Source: Rhynchopus sp. YZ270_cl-10 (lineage: Eukaryota > Euglenozoa > Diplonemea > Diplonemida > Diplonemidae). Taken from it: DNA of 64,000 bases. Within the stretch, counting starts at the first letter, position 1, and each line of letters begins with the position of its first letter. Where the stretch lies: assembly GCA_964035575.1 (NCBI GenBank), contig OZ037867.1, positions 186,001 through 250,000 of the forward strand. Reading direction: 5' to 3'. The notes beneath the pieces were generated by a model that was given only the letters and a program-made list of their open reading frames with translations, was not told the origin of the DNA and made no database searches. Shown here piece by piece: positions 18,716 through 28,707 of the stretch. The translations under genes were made by a program, and so were the position numbers.

Positions 18716-21025
18716 TCAGCACTGGATCTCAAGGTCGGTGTGCATGTTGCCCTCAAGCTCGTTCGACGTGAAGGAGAGCACAACCTCCTTCTGCATCCCC
18801 TTGTCACGGTTGCACCAGCGTGCTGTCGGCACAACAATGGTCTTGGTCGCGTGGGCTGCAATGGTACCCATCTTGTGGCTCTCGTCCCTCGACGGTGTGG
18901 AGTAGTGCACGAAGCTGTGTGTGAGCGGGGTGGCGAGCGGGTTGGTGAAGGTCACAGTCGCAGTACCGTCCTTGAGGAGTGTCGCCACAGGGTTCGGGGT
19001 CGCAAGCTCAAACTTGTTTGTGTGCGAGTACATGACCATCCCAATCATGTTGCGCACCTCAAGTGTGACGCGCAGCGTGTTTGTCTTCGCAAGGAAGGGC
19101 GCGTACACAGCCTCGGGCACAACAATCGACGCAGCCTTCCCGTTCGGCGACACAACCGCAAGGGCGACGTCGAGGTCCGCAATCTTCACCCCGGTGTAGG
19201 ACACAGCCTCCACCACGAAGACAGCCTGCGCACCCCCGCGTCCGCCGTTCAGCTTCACACCCCCAGTCGACACGGCGTGGAACTCCACATCGCCCCCGGC
19301 AGCAAGGCTCCCCGCCTTGAGGGCGAACCCCGCCAGGTCGTCGTAGCGGCGCGACGTCATGCGGCTCCCCTTCCCGTTCCCGAGGGCAGCAGCCTCGCGC
19401 TCAGTCGTCAGCGGGCTGTTGTGCTTCTTGTACTCGGTCGTGATGTCCATGCGGCAGGTGTGGCCGGACCCGGTGCAGCCAGGGCGCTTCGTCGAGATGT
19501 AGCGCCCAACGTCCTCGAAGATCTCCTGCCCGTTGCGCAGCACAATCCCGTTTGTCTCAGACACCACAAAGGTCTGGTCGTAGCTCGACCCGTGCGCCAC
19601 GTTGTCCGCCATCTGCGGGAGGGACGCAGGCCCCATCTGGTACTTCCCGCCCGAGTACTCCTGCGGGGTCGCGTCAATGGCGTTCCACTGCACGTAGTTC
19701 GCTGCAGACGAGATGTCCGGGCGCGACATCTTCGCGTCGACCCAGGCGTGGAAGTTCCAGATCGAGTCTGCCGTGCGCTCGTCAATGTAGAAGTCGAACG
19801 GCTTCGACTCGTGCGCACTGCGGAAGTTTGTGATCGGGCGTGCCGCAACTCCCAGGGTGCGCATCGTCGTCGTCAGCAGGCACGCAAACACCCAGCACTG
19901 TCCGTACTTCACAGACGCGTAGTTCCCGTCCTTCCACTGCTTCATGATTTCGCGCGACCCGGTCCACACAGTCGGGGACGTGCCGTCGGCGTAGTTCCCG
20001 TCCCAGCGTCCCTGCAGCACACCCTGCGACACACCCGAGTTCAGCAGGTACGTCATCGCACGCGACACCTCAACGGCGCTCGACCTGTCCACAGACGACG
20101 GCATGCGCGACACCAGCTCCATCACGTAGTTCAGCACGTCGTACTGCGCAAACGCCCATGCAGACGACCCTGCACCCTGCCCCAGAGACGCAGAGTACAC
20201 GTCCCCGTACCAGTAGCGCCCGTTCTCGTTCTCCAGGTACTCCGCACGCTCTGCAGCGTCTGCCACGTAGGTCTGCGTGTCCGCCGCCTTGTACGGGTTG
20301 AAGAGCACAGCCACCGTTCCGTAGCTCTCCCCGTTCAGCGTCAGTGTGAACCGTCCGACGTCCGCCGTTGCCGGCACAGCCACAGCCCACACCGTTGCGC
20401 TTGTTGCTGTCGCCGTCAGTGCCACACCCCCGAGTGCCGCTGCGAACGACGCAGGCGCCGCCCCGACCAGCTCCACCTCAAACGTCTGCCCACGGCGCAG
20501 CACCAGCTCGTCCGACGGTGTGTACCCTGCAGTTGTGTAGAACCGCGCCGTCGTGTGTGCAGCCAGGTTCTCTGTCTGGCGCAGGGCGAAGAGCTGTCCC
20601 GAGGGAGGGGTCGACCCAGTCTCGCACTTCAGCGTCGTCGCACTGCACGTCCGCCCAAGCGTGTCCTTCACCTCCCCGCAGTACAGGGCCTGTCCGGCCA
20701 CGTCGCAGTCGGGGTCCCATGCGCCACACTCGCAGTCGCAGCCGTCCTTTGCGTTGTAGTACGAAGCTGTGCAGGTGAAGGCCGAGCCCGACGACGGCGC
20801 CTCGCACACCAGCGTGTCCTTGTTGCACACACGGTCCTGCGAGTCCGCGCTGCCCTCGCAGTACAGCTTCTGGTTCGCAACGTCGCAGTCCGGGTCCCAG
20901 TCCCCACAGTTGCAGTCACACCCGTCCTTTGCGTTGAAGTACGACTGGTCGCACGTCCACGCACCCTCCACCGAGGACACAGCAAGGCAGCTTGCTGCCA
21001 GGAGTACTGCTGACACGTGACGCAT
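18716..21025 (-). CDS. Secreted animal-type transglutaminase with two Cys-rich modules, copy 1
   Basis: 769 residues, one exon. Residues 1-21 are a signal peptide (VLLAASCLAVSS, cut near EG/A). Two ~50-residue modules follow (about 23-75 and 83-135), each with AKDGCDC.CG.WDPDCDVA. From ~145 comes the animal transglutaminase plan: N-terminal beta-sandwich (ELVLRRGQTFEVELVG), core, then two C-terminal beta-barrels (~565-670, ~675-769). The catalytic triad is Cys377 (KYGQCWVFA), His426 (WNFHAWVD) and Asp451 (DATPQE). Trp341 (GRWDGNYADGTSP) matches the oxyanion tryptophan; its 36-residue spacing to Cys equals that of human TG2. These enzymes cross-link glutamine to lysine side chains. I chose the ATG at 21025 because the signal peptide starts there; the frame is open 55 codons further upstream but crosses a CAACAG acceptor at 21084-21089. 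Codons are strongly G/C-ending. This is the last copy in the direction of transcription. Confidence 0.93.
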   Translation of the reverse strand: MRHVSAVLLAASCLAVSSVEGAWTCDQSYFNAKDGCDCNCGDWDPDCDVANQKLYCEGSADSQDRVCNKDTLVCEAPSSGSAFTCTASYYNAKDGCDCECGAWDPDCDVAGQALYCGEVKDTLGRTCSATTLKCETGSTPPSGQLFALRQTENLAAHTTARFYTTAGYTPSDELVLRRGQTFEVELVGAAPASFAAALGGVALTATATSATVWAVAVPATADVGRFTLTLNGESYGTVAVLFNPYKAADTQTYVADAAERAEYLENENGRYWYGDVYSASLGQGAGSSAWAFAQYDVLNYVMELVSRMPSSVDRSSAVEVSRAMTYLLNSGVSQGVLQGRWDGNYADGTSPTVWTGSREIMKQWKDGNYASVKYGQCWVFACLLTTTMRTLGVAARPITNFRSAHESKPFDFYIDERTADSIWNFHAWVDAKMSRPDISSAANYVQWNAIDATPQEYSGGKYQMGPASLPQMADNVAHGSSYDQTFVVSETNGIVLRNGQEIFEDVGRYISTKRPGCTGSGHTCRMDITTEYKKHNSPLTTEREAAALGNGKGSRMTSRRYDDLAGFALKAGSLAAGGDVEFHAVSTGGVKLNGGRGGAQAVFVVEAVSYTGVKIADLDVALAVVSPNGKAASIVVPEAVYAPFLAKTNTLRVTLEVRNMIGMVMYSHTNKFELATPNPVATLLKDGTATVTFTNPLATPLTHSFVHYSTPSRDESHKMGTIAAHATKTIVVPTARWCNRDKGMQKEVVLSFTSNELEGNMHTDLEIQC

Positions 21026-22556
21026 TCTGTTTCCTTTCTTGTCTGTTATTTTCTTCTTTTGTGTGTATTTTTGTGGCGAATACCTGTTGTCATTGTGTGG
21101 GTTTTTTTTGTTGTTGCAGTGTTCGTGGGGTGGGGGATGCAGGGTAGGCATAGCGGAGGGAATAGTTGCAAATTCGAGGGGGGTGAGCATATTTTCTTTG
21201 TTGTTTCGTTATTTTTTTCTTGGCTTCTTCTTTGATCAGAACCCTCCTTTGTGCGAACTACACAAAGAGAGGACATTTGTATTTGTATTTGTTGTGCACA
21301 CATCTTGGCGCCCAAAACCTGTGTCCTGCTTAGAGCAAAACCGGGAGGCGACAGGGGCAGTGCCTATCACGTTACAGTGCAATAGTCACCATGTGGCTTC
21401 GGGGGGTGAGTGGGGAGGGGAAAGAGAAAAGGAAAAGAAAAGAGACAGCCACGTTCACCCCAATCACGGAGAGATACTTACGTGTTGTTTTGTTTCACTC
21501 CCTTCAATCTAGGGTTTGCTGCACAATCGCATTTGACGCTTTGTTTGTTTTTTCCTTCGTTTTCCACCACAAAAGGAAGATACGAAGACAGAGGCCAAAG
21601 GTGTGCGAACGAAAGCCACAAGAAAAAAGGCTGAAAGTGAAGGAGTACCACAAAGTACTGTGGCTGCCTGTGTTGCTAAAAGGAAAGGATGACAAAAAAA
21701 TAAAAAAATCAAAGTCAAAAAAGTGGTGTGAAGAGTCACTTCGTTTTTGCTGCAAGGTGTGGGAACCCCGCCAAAAAGCCTACAAAAAAAGCAAAAAGAG
21801 ACAGAGCTGTTTCTTCCGTGGAACTAACTGGTGTGGCCACCCCAAAAGGGAATGGCACCACCACCAAGCAGCACACCAACAGAAGGTCTACAGACTACAC
21901 CTTTTCTTCTTCCTTTTTGCAGCTCTCTCCGTTCGGACGGACGGAACGCTCACTCAGACGTGTGCGGGTGCGTCCTCCGAATGCAGAGCCTTGCAGCCTC
22001 AATGTGACCACCAAACAAGAAAACCAAAACAGCAGAAAAAGGCAGATTGCCTTGTATGCTGATTCGTGTGGCTTCCTTTCTTCAAAAAAGAAGAGAAGGG
22101 GAAAAGAAAAAAAAGAGGAAACGGGTTTTTTTGCTGTTGGGATATAATGTCGCACACAGGAAGGAAAAAAGGGGCACGAGGGCTGCAGAGGGACGGAATG
22201 CGCCTACAACAGCTCCTCGTACCACCTGTGTGTTGACAAGGTATGAGCAAGCACAGCTGATGAAATAGGAAATAGGAAATAGGAAATAGGGAAAATAGAA
22301 AAACTATGTGATCAAAACCCTCGGCATCGGGGGGGTGTGATTTTGAATGACTCAAATGAACAAAGAAACAGCCAAAGACGAATGTCACCTTTCTCTCTTT
22401 CTCTTGGTATCAGTTCGAAACATTCCGCACATCACACATCCGAGTCACGAAGGAAAATGGGCAAAAGATAAAAACCCAAAAAAGAAAGGGCGGCTAAACC
22501 CCCAAATGAATGTGTATGAATATGAATATGGATACAGATACAGATACGGATATGGA
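21026..22556. other. Array spacer (type unit; the same in the other units)
   Basis: 1.53 kb between the start of one copy and the stop of the next, repeated after each of copies 1-6. On the minus strand it ends in the leader: a CTATGCCTAC motif (complement of 21144-21163), a CAACAG acceptor, and 58 nt of A-rich leader. The GAAATAG microsatellite is at 22262-22289. The plus strand holds an open frame of 223 codons (21391-22062) and an overlapping one of 139 (21728-22147). Both are Lys-rich and resemble no family; conventional splice signals could join parts of them, so a plus-strand gene is possible but unproven. Equivalent spacers begin at 24867, 28708, 32542, 36383 and 40224. Confidence 0.5.
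21144..21163 (-). promoter_or_regulatory. Leader motif upstream of the transglutaminase gene
   Basis: On the minus strand this reads ATTCCCTCCGCTATGCCTAC, a pyrimidine-rich word 60 bases before the CAACAG acceptor. It recurs upstream of every array copy and, with two changes, upstream of the neighbouring gene at 46054-46073. It could be a branch-point/polypyrimidine region for trans-splicing or a transcription signal. Confidence 0.45.
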
Positions 22557-24866
22557 TCAGCACTGGATCTCAAGGTCGGTGTGCATGTTGCCCTCAAGCT
22601 CGTTCGACGTGAAGGAGAGCACAACCTCCTTCTGCATCCCCTTGTCACGGTTGCACCAGCGTGCTGTCGGCACAACAATGGTCTTGGTCGCGTGGGCTGC
22701 AATGGTACCCATCTTGTGGCTCTCGTCCCTCGACGGTGTGGAGTAGTGCACGAAGCTGTGTGTGAGCGGGGTGGCGAGCGGGTTGGTGAAGGTCACAGTC
22801 GCAGTACCGTCCTTGAGGAGTGTCGCCACAGGGTTCGGGGTCGCAAGCTCAAACTTGTTTGTGTGCGAGTACATGACCATCCCAATCATGTTGCGCACCT
22901 CAAGTGTGACGCGCAGCGTGTTTGTCTTCGCAAGGAAGGGCGCGTACACAGCCTCGGGCACAACAATCGACGCAGCCTTCCCGTTCGGCGACACAACCGC
23001 AAGGGCGACGTCGAGGTCCGCAATCTTCACCCCGGTGTAGGACACAGCCTCCACCACGAAGACAGCCTGCGCACCCCCGCGTCCGCCGTTCAGCTTCACA
23101 CCCCCAGTCGACACGGCGTGGAACTCCACATCGCCCCCGGCAGCAAGGCTCCCCGCCTTGAGGGCGAACCCCGCCAGGTCGTCGTAGCGGCGCGACGTCA
23201 TGCGGCTCCCCTTCCCGTTCCCGAGGGCAGCAGCCTCGCGCTCAGTCGTCAGCGGGCTGTTGTGCTTCTTGTACTCGGTCGTGATGTCCATGCGGCAGGT
23301 GTGGCCGGACCCGGTGCAGCCAGGGCGCTTCGTCGAGATGTAGCGCCCAACGTCCTCGAAGATCTCCTGCCCGTTGCGCAGCACAATCCCGTTTGTCTCA
23401 GACACCACAAAGGTCTGGTCGTAGCTCGACCCGTGCGCCACGTTGTCCGCCATCTGCGGGAGGGACGCAGGCCCCATCTGGTACTTCCCGCCCGAGTACT
23501 CCTGCGGGGTCGCGTCAATGGCGTTCCACTGCACGTAGTTCGCTGCAGACGAGATGTCCGGGCGCGACATCTTCGCGTCGACCCAGGCGTGGAAGTTCCA
23601 GATCGAGTCTGCCGTGCGCTCGTCAATGTAGAAGTCGAACGGCTTCGACTCGTGCGCACTGCGGAAGTTTGTGATCGGGCGTGCCGCAACTCCCAGGGTG
23701 CGCATCGTCGTCGTCAGCAGGCACGCAAACACCCAGCACTGTCCGTACTTCACAGACGCGTAGTTCCCGTCCTTCCACTGCTTCATGATTTCGCGCGACC
23801 CGGTCCACACAGTCGGGGACGTGCCGTCGGCGTAGTTCCCGTCCCAGCGTCCCTGCAGCACACCCTGCGACACACCCGAGTTCAGCAGGTACGTCATCGC
23901 ACGCGACACCTCAACGGCGCTCGACCTGTCCACAGACGACGGCATGCGCGACACCAGCTCCATCACGTAGTTCAGCACGTCGTACTGCGCAAACGCCCAT
24001 GCAGACGACCCTGCACCCTGCCCCAGAGACGCAGAGTACACGTCCCCGTACCAGTAGCGCCCGTTCTCGTTCTCCAGGTACTCCGCACGCTCTGCAGCGT
24101 CTGCCACGTAGGTCTGCGTGTCCGCCGCCTTGTACGGGTTGAAGAGCACAGCCACCGTTCCGTAGCTCTCCCCGTTCAGCGTCAGTGTGAACCGTCCGAC
24201 GTCCGCCGTTGCCGGCACAGCCACAGCCCACACCGTTGCGCTTGTTGCTGTCGCCGTCAGTGCCACACCCCCGAGTGCCGCTGCGAACGACGCAGGCGCC
24301 GCCCCGACCAGCTCCACCTCAAACGTCTGCCCACGGCGCAGCACCAGCTCGTCCGACGGTGTGTACCCTGCAGTTGTGTAGAACCGCGCCGTCGTGTGTG
24401 CAGCCAGGTTCTCTGTCTGGCGCAGGGCGAAGAGCTGTCCCGAGGGAGGGGTCGACCCAGTCTCGCACTTCAGCGTCGTCGCACTGCACGTCCGCCCAAG
24501 CGTGTCCTTCACCTCCCCGCAGTACAGGGCCTGTCCGGCCACGTCGCAGTCGGGGTCCCATGCGCCACACTCGCAGTCGCAGCCGTCCTTTGCGTTGTAG
24601 TACGAAGCTGTGCAGGTGAAGGCCGAGCCCGACGACGGCGCCTCGCACACCAGCGTGTCCTTGTTGCACACACGGTCCTGCGAGTCCGCGCTGCCCTCGC
24701 AGTACAGCTTCTGGTTCGCAACGTCGCAGTCCGGGTCCCAGTCCCCACAGTTGCAGTCACACCCGTCCTTTGCGTTGAAGTACGACTGGTCGCACGTCCA
24801 CGCACCCTCCACCGAGGACACAGCAAGGCAGCTTGCTGCCAGGAGTACTGCTGACACGTGACGCAT
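22557..24866 (-). CDS. Secreted animal-type transglutaminase, copy 2
   Basis: Predicted protein the same as copy 1 over all 769 residues, with signal peptide, two Cys-rich modules and an intact Cys-His-Asp triad. The downstream microsatellite has four GAAATAG units. The intact frame and leader make it as likely to be expressed as any other copy. Confidence 0.93.
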   Translation of the reverse strand: MRHVSAVLLAASCLAVSSVEGAWTCDQSYFNAKDGCDCNCGDWDPDCDVANQKLYCEGSADSQDRVCNKDTLVCEAPSSGSAFTCTASYYNAKDGCDCECGAWDPDCDVAGQALYCGEVKDTLGRTCSATTLKCETGSTPPSGQLFALRQTENLAAHTTARFYTTAGYTPSDELVLRRGQTFEVELVGAAPASFAAALGGVALTATATSATVWAVAVPATADVGRFTLTLNGESYGTVAVLFNPYKAADTQTYVADAAERAEYLENENGRYWYGDVYSASLGQGAGSSAWAFAQYDVLNYVMELVSRMPSSVDRSSAVEVSRAMTYLLNSGVSQGVLQGRWDGNYADGTSPTVWTGSREIMKQWKDGNYASVKYGQCWVFACLLTTTMRTLGVAARPITNFRSAHESKPFDFYIDERTADSIWNFHAWVDAKMSRPDISSAANYVQWNAIDATPQEYSGGKYQMGPASLPQMADNVAHGSSYDQTFVVSETNGIVLRNGQEIFEDVGRYISTKRPGCTGSGHTCRMDITTEYKKHNSPLTTEREAAALGNGKGSRMTSRRYDDLAGFALKAGSLAAGGDVEFHAVSTGGVKLNGGRGGAQAVFVVEAVSYTGVKIADLDVALAVVSPNGKAASIVVPEAVYAPFLAKTNTLRVTLEVRNMIGMVMYSHTNKFELATPNPVATLLKDGTATVTFTNPLATPLTHSFVHYSTPSRDESHKMGTIAAHATKTIVVPTARWCNRDKGMQKEVVLSFTSNELEGNMHTDLEIQC

Positions 24867-26397
24867 TCTGTTTCCTTTCTTGTCTGTTATTTTCTTCTTT
24901 TGTGTGTATTTTTGTGGCGAATACCTGTTGTCATTGTGTGGGTTTTTTTTGTTGTTGCAGTGTTCGTGGGGTGGGGGATGCAGGGTAGGCATAGCGGAGG
25001 GAATAGTTGCAAATTCGAGGGGGGTGAGCATATTTTCTTTGTTGTTTCGTTATTTTTTTCTTGGCTTCTTCTTTGATCAGAACCCTCCTTTGTGCGAACT
25101 ACACAAAGAGAGGACATTTGTATTTGTATTTGTTGTGCACACATCTTGGCGCCCAAAACCTGTGTCCTGCTTAGAGCAAAACCGGGAGGCGACAGGGGCA
25201 GTGCCTATCACGTTACAGTGCAATAGTCACCATGTGGCTTCGGGGGGTGAGTGGGGAGGGGAAAGAGAAAAGGAAAAGAAAAGAGACAGCCACGTTCACC
25301 CCAATCACGGAGAGATACTTACGTGTTGTTTTGTTTCACTCCCTTCAATCTAGGGTTTGCTGCACAATCGCATTTGACGCTTTGTTTGTTTTTTCCTTCG
25401 TTTTCCACCACAAAAGGAAGATACGAAGACAGAGGCCAAAGGTGTGCGAACGAAAGCCACAAGAAAAAAGGCTGAAAGTGAAGGAGTACCACAAAGTACT
25501 GTGGCTGCCTGTGTTGCTAAAAGGAAAGGATGACAAAAAAATAAAAAAATCAAAGTCAAAAAAGTGGTGTGAAGAGTCACTTCGTTTTTGCTGCAAGGTG
25601 TGGGAACCCCGCCAAAAAGCCTACAAAAAAAGCAAAAAGAGACAGAGCTGTTTCTTCCGTGGAACTAACTGGTGTGGCCACCCCAAAAGGGAATGGCACC
25701 ACCACCAAGCAGCACACCAACAGAAGGTCTACAGACTACACCTTTTCTTCTTCCTTTTTGCAGCTCTCTCCGTTCGGACGGACGGAACGCTCACTCAGAC
25801 GTGTGCGGGTGCGTCCTCCGAATGCAGAGCCTTGCAGCCTCAATGTGACCACCAAACAAGAAAACCAAAACAGCAGAAAAAGGCAGATTGCCTTGTATGC
25901 TGATTCGTGTGGCTTCCTTTCTTCAAAAAAGAAGAGAAGGGGAAAAGAAAAAAAAGAGGAAACGGGTTTTTTTGCTGTTGGGATATAATGTCGCACACAG
26001 GAAGGAAAAAAGGGGCACGAGGGCTGCAGAGGGACGGAATGCGCCTACAACAGCTCCTCGTACCACCTGTGTGTTGACAAGGTATGAGCAAGCACAGCTG
26101 ATGAAATAGGAAATAGGAAATAGGAAATAGGGAAAATAGAAAAACTATGTGATCAAAACCCTCGGCATCGGGGGGGTGTGATTTTGAATGACTCAAATGA
26201 ACAAAGAAACAGCCAAAGACGAATGTCACCTTTCTCTCTTTCTCTTGGTATCAGTTCGAAACATTCCGCACATCACACATCCGAGTCACGAAGGAAAATG
26301 GGCAAAAGATAAAAACCCAAAAAAGAAAGGGCGGCTAAACCCCCAAATGAATGTGTATGAATATGAATATGGATACAGATACAGATACGGATATGGA

Positions 26398-28707
26398 TCA
26401 GCACTGGATCTCAAGGTCGGTGTGCATGTTGCCCTCAAGCTCGTTCGACGTGAAGGAGAGCACAACCTCCTTCTGCATCCCCTTGTCACGGTTGCACCAG
26501 CGTGCTGTCGGCACAACAATGGTCTTGGTCGCGTGGGCTGCAATGGTACCCATCTTGTGGCTCTCGTCCCTCGACGGTGTGGAGTAGTGCACGAAGCTGT
26601 GTGTGAGCGGGGTGGCGAGCGGGTTGGTGAAGGTCACAGTCGCAGTACCGTCCTTGAGGAGTGTCGCCACAGGGTTCGGGGTCGCAAGCTCAAACTTGTT
26701 TGTGTGCGAGTACATGACCATCCCAATCATGTTGCGCACCTCAAGTGTGACGCGCAGCGTGTTTGTCTTCGCAAGGAAGGGCGCGTACACAGCCTCGGGC
26801 ACAACAATCGACGCAGCCTTCCCGTTCGGCGACACAACCGCAAGGGCGACGTCGAGGTCCGCAATCTTCACCCCGGTGTAGGACACAGCCTCCACCACGA
26901 AGACAGCCTGCGCACCCCCGCGTCCGCCGTTCAGCTTCACACCCCCAGTCGACACGGCGTGGAACTCCACATCGCCCCCGGCAGCAAGGCTCCCCGCCTT
27001 GAGGGCGAACCCCGCCAGGTCGTCGTAGCGGCGCGACGTCATGCGGCTCCCCTTCCCGTTCCCGAGGGCAGCAGCCTCGCGCTCAGTCGTCAGCGGGCTG
27101 TTGTGCTTCTTGTACTCGGTCGTGATGTCCATGCGGCAGGTGTGGCCGGACCCGGTGCAGCCAGGGCGCTTCGTCGAGATGTAGCGCCCAACGTCCTCGA
27201 AGATCTCCTGCCCGTTGCGCAGCACAATCCCGTTTGTCTCAGACACCACAAAGGTCTGGTCGTAGCTCGACCCGTGCGCCACGTTGTCCGCCATCTGCGG
27301 GAGGGACGCAGGCCCCATCTGGTACTTCCCGCCCGAGTACTCCTGCGGGGTCGCGTCAATGGCGTTCCACTGCACGTAGTTCGCTGCAGACGAGATGTCC
27401 GGGCGCGACATCTTCGCGTCGACCCAGGCGTGGAAGTTCCAGATCGAGTCTGCCGTGCGCTCGTCAATGTAGAAGTCGAACGGCTTCGACTCGTGCGCAC
27501 TGCGGAAGTTTGTGATCGGGCGTGCCGCAACTCCCAGGGTGCGCATCGTCGTCGTCAGCAGGCACGCAAACACCCAGCACTGTCCGTACTTCACAGACGC
27601 GTAGTTCCCGTCCTTCCACTGCTTCATGATTTCGCGCGACCCGGTCCACACAGTCGGGGACGTGCCGTCGGCGTAGTTCCCGTCCCAGCGTCCCTGCAGC
27701 ACACCCTGCGACACACCCGAGTTCAGCAGGTACGTCATCGCACGCGACACCTCAACGGCGCTCGACCTGTCCACAGACGACGGCATGCGCGACACCAGCT
27801 CCATCACGTAGTTCAGCACGTCGTACTGCGCAAACGCCCATGCAGACGACCCTGCACCCTGCCCCAGAGACGCAGAGTACACGTCCCCGTACCAGTAGCG
27901 CCCGTTCTCGTTCTCCAGGTACTCCGCACGCTCTGCAGCGTCTGCCACGTAGGTCTGCGTGTCCGCCGCCTTGTACGGGTTGAAGAGCACAGCCACCGTT
28001 CCGTAGCTCTCCCCGTTCAGCGTCAGTGTGAACCGTCCGACGTCCGCCGTTGCCGGCACAGCCACAGCCCACACCGTTGCGCTTGTTGCTGTCGCCGTCA
28101 GTGCCACACCCCCGAGTGCCGCTGCGAACGACGCAGGCGCCGCCCCGACCAGCTCCACCTCAAACGTCTGCCCACGGCGCAGCACCAGCTCGTCCGACGG
28201 TGTGTACCCTGCAGTTGTGTAGAACCGCGCCGTCGTGTGTGCAGCCAGGTTCTCTGTCTGGCGCAGGGCGAAGAGCTGTCCCGAGGGAGGGGTCGACCCA
28301 GTCTCGCACTTCAGCGTCGTCGCACTGCACGTCCGCCCAAGCGTGTCCTTCACCTCCCCGCAGTACAGGGCCTGTCCGGCCACGTCGCAGTCGGGGTCCC
28401 ATGCGCCACACTCGCAGTCGCAGCCGTCCTTTGCGTTGTAGTACGAAGCTGTGCAGGTGAAGGCCGAGCCCGACGACGGCGCCTCGCACACCAGCGTGTC
28501 CTTGTTGCACACACGGTCCTGCGAGTCCGCGCTGCCCTCGCAGTACAGCTTCTGGTTCGCAACGTCGCAGTCCGGGTCCCAGTCCCCACAGTTGCAGTCA
28601 CACCCGTCCTTTGCGTTGAAGTACGACTGGTCGCACGTCCACGCACCCTCCACCGAGGACACAGCAAGGCAGCTTGCTGCCAGGAGTACTGCTGACACGT
28701 GACGCAT
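26398..28707 (-). CDS. Secreted animal-type transglutaminase, copy 3
   Basis: Same 769-residue product and same leader as copy 2. I found no difference from copy 2 over the whole unit by eye. Confidence 0.93.
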   Translation of the reverse strand: MRHVSAVLLAASCLAVSSVEGAWTCDQSYFNAKDGCDCNCGDWDPDCDVANQKLYCEGSADSQDRVCNKDTLVCEAPSSGSAFTCTASYYNAKDGCDCECGAWDPDCDVAGQALYCGEVKDTLGRTCSATTLKCETGSTPPSGQLFALRQTENLAAHTTARFYTTAGYTPSDELVLRRGQTFEVELVGAAPASFAAALGGVALTATATSATVWAVAVPATADVGRFTLTLNGESYGTVAVLFNPYKAADTQTYVADAAERAEYLENENGRYWYGDVYSASLGQGAGSSAWAFAQYDVLNYVMELVSRMPSSVDRSSAVEVSRAMTYLLNSGVSQGVLQGRWDGNYADGTSPTVWTGSREIMKQWKDGNYASVKYGQCWVFACLLTTTMRTLGVAARPITNFRSAHESKPFDFYIDERTADSIWNFHAWVDAKMSRPDISSAANYVQWNAIDATPQEYSGGKYQMGPASLPQMADNVAHGSSYDQTFVVSETNGIVLRNGQEIFEDVGRYISTKRPGCTGSGHTCRMDITTEYKKHNSPLTTEREAAALGNGKGSRMTSRRYDDLAGFALKAGSLAAGGDVEFHAVSTGGVKLNGGRGGAQAVFVVEAVSYTGVKIADLDVALAVVSPNGKAASIVVPEAVYAPFLAKTNTLRVTLEVRNMIGMVMYSHTNKFELATPNPVATLLKDGTATVTFTNPLATPLTHSFVHYSTPSRDESHKMGTIAAHATKTIVVPTARWCNRDKGMQKEVVLSFTSNELEGNMHTDLEIQC

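Noticed and set aside
18506-21013. 835-codon open frame on the plus strand, antisense to the transglutaminase and repeated in all copies
   Set aside because: Its composition (Arg, His, Val, Leu from complementary GC-rich codons) and exact overlap with the enzyme show it is a by-product of codon bias on the other strand.
21026-21190. In-frame 55-codon extension upstream of the transglutaminase signal peptide
   Set aside because: It would bury the signal peptide and crosses the leader motif and a CAACAG acceptor; the start at the signal peptide is better supported.
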